Source of the DNA: an uncultured Candidatus Altimarinota bacterium
Lineage (GTDB): Bacteria > Patescibacteriota > Gracilibacteria > CAIRYL01
Reading direction: 5' to 3'
Assembly: GCA_947311665.1 (NCBI GenBank)
Contig: CAMZLA010000021.1
Coordinates: 1 to 7,941 of the forward strand
Length of the DNA: 7,941 nucleotides
Positions 1-7,228 of this stretch are shown here, one piece after another. The notes beneath the pieces were generated by a model. That model made no database searches. It was given only the letters and a program-made list of their open reading frames with translations, and had not been told where the DNA came from. Numbering within the stretch: position 1 is the first letter of the stretch; each line of letters opens with the position of its first letter. Made by a program: the position numbers and the translations under genes.

Positions 1-2
1 AA

Positions 3-40
3 AAAAAGCTCAGTTTAAAAAAATATAAACTGAGCTTTTT
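3..40. terminator. Bidirectional rho-independent-type terminator
   Basis: Positions 3-17 pair perfectly with 26-40 (15 bp, core GCTCAGTTTA / TAAACTGAGC) around an 8-base A/T loop. The stem has A-runs on its left and T-runs on its right, so either strand would give a hairpin followed by a U-tract. It begins 7 bases after the typA stop codon and therefore ends the minus-strand typA transcript. Any plus-strand gene arriving from outside the window would also stop here. Confidence 0.85.
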
Positions 41-46
41 AATTAT

Positions 47-1861
47 TTAGTTTTTCTTTCCATTTCGTTTTCGCTCTGTTTCCGTTAGCCATCGTTTTCG
101 CAATCGAATATTCAGTGGAGTAATTTCAACAAATTCTGTTGCATCGATATATTCAAGAGCAATTTCCAAAGACATTGGAAGTGGTGGAGTAAGATTTATT
201 GCATCGTCTTTTCCACTAGCTCGAACATTTGTAAGTTTTTTTGCTCGAATAGGGTTTACAACAAGGTCTGTTCCTTGGTTATGTTCTCCAATAATCATTC
301 CTTCATATACTTTTGTATTTGCTCCGATGAATAATGGTCCTCTATCTTGAAGTCCAAATAATCCAAAGGCAACAGCTTCTCCAGAAACCATAGAAATAAG
401 AGATCCCACTTGTCGTTTTTCAATTGGTCCTAAAAATTTTACATATTTTTCAAATGAATGAAACATTGTCCCTTCTCCTTTTGTTAAAACAATAAAGACT
501 CCTCGAAATCCTAAAAGTCCTCGAGTCGGAACAAGAAAACTCATTGTTGTAATCCCTTCATCTGTTTTCATGTCTGTCATTTCCCCTTTTCTTTTTGAAA
601 GTGCTTCAATAATTGATCCTGACATTGCATCTGGAACAGTAACAAGAACCGATTCTAATGGTTCAGATTTCACACCATCAATCTCTTTTATTACAACTTC
701 TGGTTGTGAAACCTGAAGTTCAAAACCTTCTCGACGCATATCTTCAATAAGAACTGCAAGATGCATTTCTCCTCGTCCAAATACTTTAAAAGCATCTCCT
801 TCACTTGGAAATTCAACTTTTAGCCCTACATTTGTTTCAAGCTCTCGTTCTAGTCGTTCTCGAATATTTCGAGATGTTACAAATTTCCCTTCTCGTCCAG
901 CAAGAGGAGAATCGTTTACCATAAATTCCATAGAAAGTGCTGGTGGATCTACTGAAATAGCAGGAAGTGGCTCTCTATTTTCATCTGCAGTAACAGTTTC
1001 TCCAACAAAAATATCTGCAATTCCTGCAAGAGCAATAACATCTCCTCCAACTCCTTCTGCAACTTCTAATCGTTCAAGTCCTTTAAAAGAAAAAACTTGA
1101 GAAATTTTTCCTTTTCTCTTATTCCCATCGTTATCAATAATGGTCAAAGTTTGTCCCTTTTTTACTGTTCCAGAAGTAACTCGTCCAACAGCAATTCTTC
1201 CAAGAAATGAATCGTATGAAAGTGTTGCCGGTTGAAAAGTAAATGGTTCATCAAGTCGAGGATTTACAGCAGGAACTTCCGAAAGAATCCAATCGAGCAT
1301 TGGAGTAATATCTTTTTGTTCATCTTCTGGATCCATTACCGCTACTCCATCTCGAGCAACAGCATAAATAACTGGAAAATCAAGTTGTTCATCAGTTGCT
1401 CCAAGTTGAGAAAACAAGTCAAACACTTCATCTACAACTTCTTCACATCGAGCTGATGGTTTATCAATTTTATTTACCACAAGCATTACTTTCAATCCTA
1501 ATTCCAGAGATTTTTGTAATACAAATTTTGTTTGAGGCATTGGTCCTTCATAAGCATCTACAACAAGAAGTGTTGCATCTACTGTTCGAAGCATTCGTTC
1601 TACTTCAGATCCAAAATCGGCATGTCCAGGAGTATCAATAATATTGATTTTTGTTCCTTTATATTCAATAGCCGTATTTTTTGCATAAATTGTTATACCT
1701 CGTTCTTTTTCTTGATCATTACTATCCATTACTCGTTCTTGTACTTCTGCATGTGCATCAAAAGTATTACTTCCTCGCAAAAGTGCGTCTACAAGAGTTG
1801 TCTTCCCATGATCTACATGGGCAATAATTGCAACATTTCTAATTTCCATTTCAGTAGCCAT
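47..1861 (-). CDS. typA: Translational GTPase TypA/BipA
   Basis: This is a complete TypA/BipA, a ribosome-associated GTPase of the EF-G/LepA superfamily that acts in 50S assembly and translation under stress. The G-domain motifs are intact: AHVDHGKTT (residues 14-22), ERGITI (53-58), DTPGH (76-80) and NKID (130-133). The usual small-residue fifth motif appears as AVARDG (166-171). A domain II beta-barrel follows. The TypA-specific C-terminal region is recognisable by GFRGVF, YEGMIIGEH, KLTNVRASGKD and PLPMSLE, and the protein ends in a basic tail. The length of 604 aa is normal for the family. The start was taken at MATEMEIRN; an internal Met5 is an equally plausible start because neither has a Shine-Dalgarno sequence. 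The gene is monocistronic, with its own promoter about 40 bases upstream and a strong terminator immediately after the stop. The identification is secure. Confidence 0.97.
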   Translation of the reverse strand: MATEMEIRNVAIIAHVDHGKTTLVDALLRGSNTFDAHAEVQERVMDSNDQEKERGITIYAKNTAIEYKGTKINIIDTPGHADFGSEVERMLRTVDATLLVVDAYEGPMPQTKFVLQKSLELGLKVMLVVNKIDKPSARCEEVVDEVFDLFSQLGATDEQLDFPVIYAVARDGVAVMDPEDEQKDITPMLDWILSEVPAVNPRLDEPFTFQPATLSYDSFLGRIAVGRVTSGTVKKGQTLTIIDNDGNKRKGKISQVFSFKGLERLEVAEGVGGDVIALAGIADIFVGETVTADENREPLPAISVDPPALSMEFMVNDSPLAGREGKFVTSRNIRERLERELETNVGLKVEFPSEGDAFKVFGRGEMHLAVLIEDMRREGFELQVSQPEVVIKEIDGVKSEPLESVLVTVPDAMSGSIIEALSKRKGEMTDMKTDEGITTMSFLVPTRGLLGFRGVFIVLTKGEGTMFHSFEKYVKFLGPIEKRQVGSLISMVSGEAVAFGLFGLQDRGPLFIGANTKVYEGMIIGEHNQGTDLVVNPIRAKKLTNVRASGKDDAINLTPPLPMSLEIALEYIDATEFVEITPLNIRLRKRWLTETERKRNGKKN

Positions 1862-2051
1862 AAATATATTTATTATAAAAAATCTTTAAAATCTTTTTGA
1901 TTATAGAGAGACACAGCTATTATGAAAAGAGAATTTAATGTTTTTTTATTCAAAAGTTTTTGATTCTTGATTTTTCTAGAAAAATTTGGCAGTATAGAAA
2001 AGCGAAAAAATCACATGTTTTAGATTTTATACATTTCATATTATTTATATT
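1862..2051. other. Divergent intergenic region typA/murC with 14-bp palindrome
   Basis: This 190-base region separates divergently transcribed typA and murC. Besides the typA promoter it contains a perfect 14-bp palindrome, TTTTTCTAGAAAAA, at 1971-1984, followed by TATAGA at 1994-1999, which could be the murC -10 box. Two TTGATT hexamers (1960-1965, 1967-1972) lie upstream, but their spacing to TATAGA is 28 and 21 bases, so no good -35 was found. The palindrome overlaps where a -35 would lie and could be an operator, but it is simple sequence and may be chance. No small gene or RNA was recognised. Confidence 0.3.
1900..1928 (-). promoter_or_regulatory. Putative sigma70-type promoter of typA
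   Basis: On the minus strand there is TTTTCA (1928-1923, 4 of 6 matches to TTGACA), a 17-base spacer and a perfect TATAAT (1905-1900). The predicted start of transcription is near 1893, giving a leader of about 32 bases before typA. The same geometry recurs upstream of the two other minus-strand genes, which raises confidence slightly. AT-rich sequence makes chance matches common. Confidence 0.45.
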
Positions 2052-3461
2052 ATGGCTCAAAAAAAGAAAAAAATATTTTTATCAGGAATTGGAGGAAGTG
2101 GAATGAGTGCATTGGCACGATATCATATTGCTGAAGGAAATGAAGTTTTTGGAAGTGACATCAGCAAAAATGAACGAACAAAAAAACTTGAAGATGAAGG
2201 AGTAACAATTTTCTATGAACAAAAAGCAGAAAATATTACAGAAAATAATTTTGATGAATTCATTTATACTGAAGCTATTGAAAAAACAAATCTTGAATTT
2301 TTAGCTGCAAAAAAACAAAATATTCCTTCAAAAAAATATTTTGAAGCATTGGGTGAAATATCTAAAAATCATTATACTATTGCTGTCTCTGGAACTCATG
2401 GAAAATCTTCTACTGTTGCAATGCTTGCAACTATTTTACGAGATGCGGGAAATGAAGTAACGGCATTGGTTGGTGCAGATATTCATGATTGGGGAGGAGT
2501 AAATTTTTTAAAAGCAAATGTTGGAGCGAGTGAAGGAATGCCAACAAAAAACTTTTTAGTATTGGAAGCATGTGAATATAGAGATTCTTTTCTTAATATT
2601 GAACCCAATAGTATTATTGTTACCAATACTGAACTTGATCATCTCGATTATTTTAAAAATGAAGAACAATATTTTGAAAGTTTTCAAAAATTTCTTTCTA
2701 AACTTCCTCAATTTGGATCATTTATTTCCTTTTTAAAAGGGGAAAATATTATGAAAATTTTACCAGCAAATTTTCATCCACGAAAATTTGCTGTTGAAGA
2801 ATCTCAAGCCGATGTTCCGACATTGCAGGTTATGGGGAATTTTCAAAAACTGAATGCTGCTTGCGCTCTAGAAGCAGCAAAAGCATATAAAGTTGATGAA
2901 AAAGTTGCGATTAAATCTCTTGAACAATTTAAAGGGCTTGCTCGTCGGTTTGATATTAAAGGGGAAAAAAATAACATTCTTGTTGTTGATGATTATGCTC
3001 ATCATCCTACATCATTAAAAATGTCTATTCATTCGGCAAGAGAATATATAAAAACAAATAAAAGAAAAAAATTATGGGTTATTTTTCAGCCTCATCAGGT
3101 CTCACGAACTCTAGCATTTTATGATGAATTTGTATCTGCGTTTAAAGAAGCCGATGAAGTTTTAATTCCTAATGTATATGAAGCACGAGATACTGCATCT
3201 GATATTTCAAAATTTGATATAGAACAATTTGCACTTGATATTGAAAAACATATTACAGAACTTGAAAAGAAAAAGTCTAATGTTTGGGGACGAGGAACAC
3301 GAAAAAGAGGAGAAATATTTTACAAAAAACAAGCCAGATATACCAAAGACTTTGCAACAACATTAGAGATATTAGATGATTATGCATATGATGGAGATGT
3401 TATTTTATGCATTGGAGCAGGAAATATTCATGAAATATCTCAACAATTTTTAGATAGTTAA
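2052..3461 (+). CDS. murC: UDP-N-acetylmuramate--L-alanine ligase MurC
   Basis: MurC ligates L-alanine to UDP-MurNAc using ATP, the first peptide-adding step of peptidoglycan synthesis in the cytoplasm. The three Mur-ligase domains are visible. The N-terminal UDP-binding loop is GIGGSGMSALA (residues 12-22). The ATP P-loop is GTHGKSST (114-121), followed by EACEYRDSF (172-180) and TNTELDHLDYF (191-201). The C-terminal domain carries ARRFD (297-301), DDYAHHPT (313-320), FQPH (345-348) and SRT (351-353), and ends with IGAGNIH (454-460). EACEY and DHLDYF resemble Bacillus-type MurC, which favours MurC over Mpl or MurD/E/F. The length of 469 aa is normal, but this hides a compressed central region and an extra basic segment (about residues 404-428). 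The ATG follows an AT-rich leader without a Shine-Dalgarno sequence. It is the first gene of the probable murC-hrcA-miaA operon. Confidence 0.95.
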   Translation: MAQKKKKIFLSGIGGSGMSALARYHIAEGNEVFGSDISKNERTKKLEDEGVTIFYEQKAENITENNFDEFIYTEAIEKTNLEFLAAKKQNIPSKKYFEALGEISKNHYTIAVSGTHGKSSTVAMLATILRDAGNEVTALVGADIHDWGGVNFLKANVGASEGMPTKNFLVLEACEYRDSFLNIEPNSIIVTNTELDHLDYFKNEEQYFESFQKFLSKLPQFGSFISFLKGENIMKILPANFHPRKFAVEESQADVPTLQVMGNFQKLNAACALEAAKAYKVDEKVAIKSLEQFKGLARRFDIKGEKNNILVVDDYAHHPTSLKMSIHSAREYIKTNKRKKLWVIFQPHQVSRTLAFYDEFVSAFKEADEVLIPNVYEARDTASDISKFDIEQFALDIEKHITELEKKKSNVWGRGTRKRGEIFYKKQARYTKDFATTLEILDDYAYDGDVILCIGAGNIHEISQQFLDS

Positions 3462-3468
3462 ATTTTTT

Positions 3469-4182
3469 ATGAATAGAAAATATCAAATTTTACAGGCTGT
3501 AATAGAACTTTTTGTTTCCACTTCTCATCCAGTGGGAAGTAAAGTTTTAAAAGATTCGAGTAATATAGCATTATCTCCTGCAACATTAAGAAATGAAATG
3601 TCTAAACTTGAAAAAGATGGACTTCTTACCCAATCGCATATTTCTGGAGGACGAGTTCCAACTGCAAAAGGATACCGTTTTTTTGTTGATGATTTAGAAA
3701 TTCCTGAACAAACAGAAGAAAATTTACGAAAAGAATTTAAAAATACAGCATTTACATATTTCAAAGAAAAACAAGCCGATCAAAATTTATATGATATTGT
3801 TTCCATTCTATCAAAACTTACTCCCAATATTGCATTTGCAACTATTCCATCGGCTGAAAAAATGTTTTTTTTAGGAGTTTCGCAAATGGTAATGCAGAGT
3901 GAATTTTCTTCTGGAAATGATATGAGTGGAGTATTTAGAGTATTGGAAGAAGATTTATATGATTTTTTATATTCATTAGATTTACAAAAAGATATAGAAC
4001 TTTTTATTGGAAATGAAAATATTTTACCAGAAATTGATTCATGTTCTTTGCTTGTTTCAAAAGGAGAAATGATGAATGAAACTGCTTTTTTTGGGATTTT
4101 AGGACCAATGAGAATGGATTACCCAAAAAATATTATTGCCATGCAAGAAGCACAAAAATTATTTTTACAAATAGAAAAATAA
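3469..4182 (+). CDS. hrcA: Short HrcA-family heat-shock transcriptional repressor
   Basis: HrcA normally binds the CIRCE operator and represses groE and dnaK operons until heat stress. The N-terminal winged-helix region is well conserved: PVGSK (21-25), SPATLRNEM (36-44) and GGRVPTAKGYRFFVD (60-74). The C-terminal signature GILGPMRMDYP (209-219) is also present, preceded by DCSLLVSKG. At 237 aa it is about 100 residues shorter than the usual 340 or so. The loss is internal, covering most of the middle dimerisation/inserted domain, so this is not a simple truncation. The ATG lies 7 bases after the murC stop, and miaA follows 22 bases after its own stop. It is not next to grpE or dnaK, and I saw no CIRCE-like TTAGCACTC/GAGTGCTAA repeat in the window, so autoregulation is not evident. 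Family membership is firm; the regulatory target is unknown. Confidence 0.88.
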   Translation: MNRKYQILQAVIELFVSTSHPVGSKVLKDSSNIALSPATLRNEMSKLEKDGLLTQSHISGGRVPTAKGYRFFVDDLEIPEQTEENLRKEFKNTAFTYFKEKQADQNLYDIVSILSKLTPNIAFATIPSAEKMFFLGVSQMVMQSEFSSGNDMSGVFRVLEEDLYDFLYSLDLQKDIELFIGNENILPEIDSCSLLVSKGEMMNETAFFGILGPMRMDYPKNIIAMQEAQKLFLQIEK

Positions 4183-4204
4183 ATGCATCAATAAACGAAG
4201 AATT

Positions 4205-5137
4205 ATGTGGAATTATATTCAAGAAACAAAAAATTGGCTTAAAATTCATCAAAATGGGGTGATTATTATTACTGGACCAACTGCTAGTGGAAAAACAGGA
4301 ATATCTATATCTCTTGCAAAAGAAATAAATGGAGAAATTATCAATGCAGATTCTCGACAAATATATAAAGATTTATCAATTTCTACCGCTGCTCCAACTG
4401 ATGAAGAAAAAGAAAATATTCCTCATCATCTTTTTGAATATATTTCACCAGAAAAAACATATAATGTTTCGCAGTGGAGAGATGATTGTTTAAAGAAAAT
4501 AAGAGAAATTCATGCACGAAAAAAAATACCAATTTTATGCGGTGGAACAGGGCTTTGGATTAATGCTCTTACAAAAAATTTTTCACTTGGTGTAAAACCA
4601 AATGAACTATTTCGAGCAAAAATGAATAATTTTTCTACTCAAGAACTTTTTGAAAAACTCCAACAAAAAGATGAAAATCAAGCAAAAATTTTAGGAAAAA
4701 ATAATAGAAAATATATCATTAGAGCATTGGAAATTTGTGAAGCAAAAGGAAACAAATCAAACTTTGCAATAGAACAAAAACCAGAATTTCCATTTTTTTT
4801 CATCGGGACAACATGGAAACGAAAGAAACTCTATGACCGAATAAATCAAAGAAATGAGATAATGATAGAAAATGGATTTTTAGAAGAAATTAAAATTTTT
4901 CAAAAAAAATATTTAGAAACCCCAAAATATGATAGCGGATTTATTGCCCATGGAGTGCCAGAAGCATTGCAATATTTAAATGATGAAATTTCTCTCGAAG
5001 AAATGAAAGATAAAATGAAACAGCATACCAGAAATTATGCAAAACGCCAGCTTACATGGTGGAGAAAAGATGAACGAGTCCCTTTTCTTGACATGGAAAC
5101 TGGCGAAAAAATAAGCATTAAAAATAAAGAATATTAG
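4205..5137 (+). CDS. miaA: tRNA dimethylallyltransferase MiaA
   Basis: MiaA transfers a dimethylallyl group to N6 of A37 in tRNAs reading UNN codons (i6A), which stabilises codon-anticodon pairing. The sequence shows the P-loop GPTASGKT (24-31), ADSRQIYKDL (48-57), PHHLFEYISP (73-82), GGTGLWINAL (113-122), NRKYIIRALEI (167-177), RINQRNEIMIENGFLEEI (212-229) and the C-terminal TRNYAKRQLTWWR (275-287). The length of 310 aa is typical, with a roughly 13-residue N-terminal extension before the P-loop compared with many homologues. Two conserved spots differ: the usual GTAKP reads STAAP (60-64), and the usual IGYKE reads HGVPE (249-253). A weak GAAGA lies 4-8 bases before the ATG. It is probably the last gene of the murC operon, and its stop is only 14 bases from the convergent LOG-like gene. 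Confidence 0.95.
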   Translation: MWNYIQETKNWLKIHQNGVIIITGPTASGKTGISISLAKEINGEIINADSRQIYKDLSISTAAPTDEEKENIPHHLFEYISPEKTYNVSQWRDDCLKKIREIHARKKIPILCGGTGLWINALTKNFSLGVKPNELFRAKMNNFSTQELFEKLQQKDENQAKILGKNNRKYIIRALEICEAKGNKSNFAIEQKPEFPFFFIGTTWKRKKLYDRINQRNEIMIENGFLEEIKIFQKKYLETPKYDSGFIAHGVPEALQYLNDEISLEEMKDKMKQHTRNYAKRQLTWWRKDERVPFLDMETGEKISIKNKEY

Positions 5138-5151
5138 TATTGCAAATTTTC

Positions 5152-5790
5152 TTACACAAGAAAACTATATTTATCAACAATTCTTTCATCTTCAGTCGTA
5201 ACACGAGGACCATGCTCAAGTGCATGAATTATTTTTGCTACCAATTTTTTTGGATCATCATCATAAAAAACTCTTCCTCCTTCTTCTCTATTTGCCTGTT
5301 TAATAATATTTTTTATATGCTGAGAAATCCCTGTTGTACTTGTGAGAACTCCCACATATCGACCTTCATCAAAAGCAACAGAAAATTCATTAAGAGTCCC
5401 CATTCCTCCTCCCAAAACAATAATTGCATCACTAAATCGAATATTTGCAATATCTCGATACATTAATCCCTGCCCCGTATATAAAATCATATCATATGGA
5501 TCGACAGGAGAAGAAAATTTATCGATATGTTCTTTTCGAGAAAAAGCAGGAGAAACTCCCATAACAAACCCTCCTTCTTTTTTTGCAGCAATAGCCGCAT
5601 CATTTGGCAATCCTGGACATGCTCCATTTAATAGAATATTTCCAGATTTTGCAATTTCTGCCCCAATTTTCATTGCCAGCTCAGTATTTTCTTTTTGTAC
5701 AATAGAAGGTCCTTGAGCAGATCCCATAACTCCAATTCTATGCTTGTGTGAAAAAGGTGTTTTTAAAAAATTTTCAGATAATTTTGACAT
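5152..5790 (-). CDS. SLOG/TIGR00725-type nucleotide-binding (LOG-like) protein
   Basis: This is a 212-aa Rossmann-like protein of the LOG/SLOG superfamily, best matching in pattern the TIGR00725 group (often labelled lysine-decarboxylase-like or molybdenum-cofactor-carrier-like). Visible features are RIGVMGSAQG (18-27), the loop LLNGACPGLP (53-62), YRDIANIRFSDAIIVLGG (111-128) and the signature GGGMGTLNEF (127-136), a variant of the LOG motif PGGxGTxxE, with Glu135. It has no signal peptide or membrane segment, so it is presumably cytosolic. True LOG enzymes release cytokinin base from its nucleoside monophosphate, but TIGR00725 members have no generally established reaction, so a substrate cannot be named from sequence. 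The gene lies downstream of the M16 peptidase gene, separated from it by a terminator and served by its own promoter. It converges on miaA. Family confidence is high and functional confidence low. Confidence 0.82.
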   Translation of the reverse strand: MSKLSENFLKTPFSHKHRIGVMGSAQGPSIVQKENTELAMKIGAEIAKSGNILLNGACPGLPNDAAIAAKKEGGFVMGVSPAFSRKEHIDKFSSPVDPYDMILYTGQGLMYRDIANIRFSDAIIVLGGGMGTLNEFSVAFDEGRYVGVLTSTTGISQHIKNIIKQANREEGGRVFYDDDPKKLVAKIIHALEHGPRVTTEDERIVDKYSFLV

Positions 5791-5826
5791 AAATAATAAT
5801 ATATTTAAAGAATAAAAGTTCTTATA

Positions 5827-5855
5827 ATTATATCAAAGAGAAAGTAAAACTTCAA
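5827..5855 (-). promoter_or_regulatory. Putative sigma70-type promoter of the LOG-like gene
   Basis: On the minus strand TTGAAG (5855-5850, 4 of 6 matches to TTGACA) is followed by a 17-base spacer and a perfect TATAAT (5832-5827). The predicted transcript would start near 5820, leaving a leader of about 30 bases. Its position just downstream of the M16 terminator supports independent transcription of the LOG-like gene. Confidence 0.5.
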
Positions 5856-5865
5856 CAGAATATCA

Positions 5866-5908
5866 AAAAAATATATACCCTCACGATAGTGCAGAGTATA
5901 TATTTTTT
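5866..5908 (-). terminator. Terminator hairpin after the M16 peptidase gene
   Basis: Positions 5866-5878 pair perfectly with 5896-5908 (13 bp, AAAAAATATATAC / GTATATATTTTTT). The 17-base loop contains a second small stem, CAC-GATA-GTG (5882-5891). The structure starts 6 bases after the M16 stop codon and yields a run of U on the minus-strand transcript, as expected for an intrinsic terminator. The outer stem is nearly all A/T, so its strength is uncertain. The nested GC-containing stem is unusual for a plain terminator. Confidence 0.65.
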
Positions 5909-5914
5909 ATTTTT

Positions 5915-7186
5915 TTATTTTTTTAATACTTCTTTCAATTTTTCTTCATCACCAGCAAATGGACCGATGAGAGCCATGCTCAATTTTTCTTTTATAAATA
6001 ATCGCTGAGCAACGGCAAAAACTTCATCGGCTGTTACTTTTTCAATAGCAGCAAAATATTCATCTATTGTTTTAATATCATTTTGTAACAAACTTTGTGT
6101 TCCCAAAAAACTGGCAACTTCTTCACTATCCTCCATTCTCAATGTAATTTTTCCTTTTAAAAAATTTTTTGCCCGTTCCACTTCTTCATCTGTTGGTTTT
6201 TCTTTTGTAATTTTTTCATATTCTTCTTTTATCGCTTCAATTGCATCATAAATCCCTGAAATAGAAACCCCTGCTCGTGTAGAAAAAATTCCGCAATCGG
6301 TATATCTATCAGATGATGATGAAATAGAATAGCATAATCCTTTTGCTTCTCGTACATTTAAAAACATTCGAGACGACATATTTCCTCCCAAAAGAATTGC
6401 TAAAATACTTTCTGCATATTTATCTGCATCAGAATAATCGAGTCCAGGATATCCCATAACAAGATGAGCTTGTTCTGTTTGTTTATTTCTGATGTGAATA
6501 TTTCCTGTTTCTGTATTATCCCAAGAAAAAGGAATAGCTTCTTTCGATTTTGTAGAATTTTCAAAATTAAAATATGACTCTGTTAGCTGTGCCGATTCAT
6601 CAGATGAAATATTCCCAGAAGCAATAATCACGATGTTTTCTGGAGTATAAAGTTTTCGTTTATATTCTTTAAAATCTTCACTCTGCACTCCTTTTATCAA
6701 TTCATCAGTCCCAATTTGGTCTTTTGCCATGGGATGATTTCCAAACATCAATTCTTCAAAATCCCAACCAATTTTATAAATTGGCATATCTTCATACATA
6801 TTTTTTTCTTCCAAAATAACTCCTCGCTCTTTTTCAATTTCTTCTTGCTCAAATTTTGAATGCAATAACATATCCGATAAAACATCGAATGCAAATTCTT
6901 TTTTTTCACTGGCTACTTTTACATAATATCCAACATATTCTTTTCCAGTAAATGCATTGAAATCTCCCCCAACTCCATCGATTGCTTCGGAAACTTGTCG
7001 TGCATTTTCATATTTTTTTGCTCCTTTAAAAAACATATGTTCTTGAAAATGAGCAATCCCTCGTTCTTTTTCTGTTTCATATCGACTTCCTGCTCCTACT
7101 AAAATAAGCAATGTAATCGCTTTTGTTGCTTCTGATGAAGCCGTAATAAGCCGTAATCCATTTTCAAATTTCTTTTGTGTAAACAT
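5915..7186 (-). CDS. M16 family zinc metallopeptidase (insulinase/MPP-like)
   Basis: This is a 423-aa M16 (probably M16B) peptidase. The inverted zinc motif HxxEH is intact as HFQEH (residues 46-50), and the third ligand fits Glu127 in ILEEKNM, exactly 77 residues after His50 as in the family. Supporting family patterns are VGAGSRYE (31-37 region), GGDFNAFTGKEY (73-84), ERGVILEE (120-127), and in the second half GGNMSSRMF (267-275) with REAKGLCYSI (279-288). It therefore carries one complete pair of M16 half-domains. There is no signal peptide or membrane segment, so the enzyme is probably cytosolic. Related bacterial enzymes degrade peptides or process small precursors; no substrate is identifiable here. 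No second, inactive M16 subunit gene is adjacent. The ATG is the first in frame and lies behind a good promoter, without a Shine-Dalgarno sequence. A terminator hairpin follows the stop. Confidence 0.93.
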   Translation of the reverse strand: MFTQKKFENGLRLITASSEATKAITLLILVGAGSRYETEKERGIAHFQEHMFFKGAKKYENARQVSEAIDGVGGDFNAFTGKEYVGYYVKVASEKKEFAFDVLSDMLLHSKFEQEEIEKERGVILEEKNMYEDMPIYKIGWDFEELMFGNHPMAKDQIGTDELIKGVQSEDFKEYKRKLYTPENIVIIASGNISSDESAQLTESYFNFENSTKSKEAIPFSWDNTETGNIHIRNKQTEQAHLVMGYPGLDYSDADKYAESILAILLGGNMSSRMFLNVREAKGLCYSISSSSDRYTDCGIFSTRAGVSISGIYDAIEAIKEEYEKITKEKPTDEEVERAKNFLKGKITLRMEDSEEVASFLGTQSLLQNDIKTIDEYFAAIEKVTADEVFAVAQRLFIKEKLSMALIGPFAGDEEKLKEVLKK

Positions 7187-7228
7187 AATTTTTTTATATA
7201 TTAAATTTTTTTATAATTTTTTCTCTAT

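Noticed and set aside
1232..1900. Plus-strand open frames of 74-122 codons opposite typA
   Set aside because: They lie antisense to a secure, full-length TypA and encode Ser/Phe/Ile/Cys-rich sequence without recognisable motifs, as expected for shadow frames.
5140..5716. Plus-strand open frames opposite the LOG-like gene
   Set aside because: They are antisense to a gene with clear family motifs, have low-complexity composition and show no domain.
5152..5790. Lysine decarboxylase
   Set aside because: LOG-family proteins were long mislabelled this way; the GGGMGTLNEF signature indicates a nucleotide-binding SLOG fold, with no sign of a PLP-binding decarboxylase.
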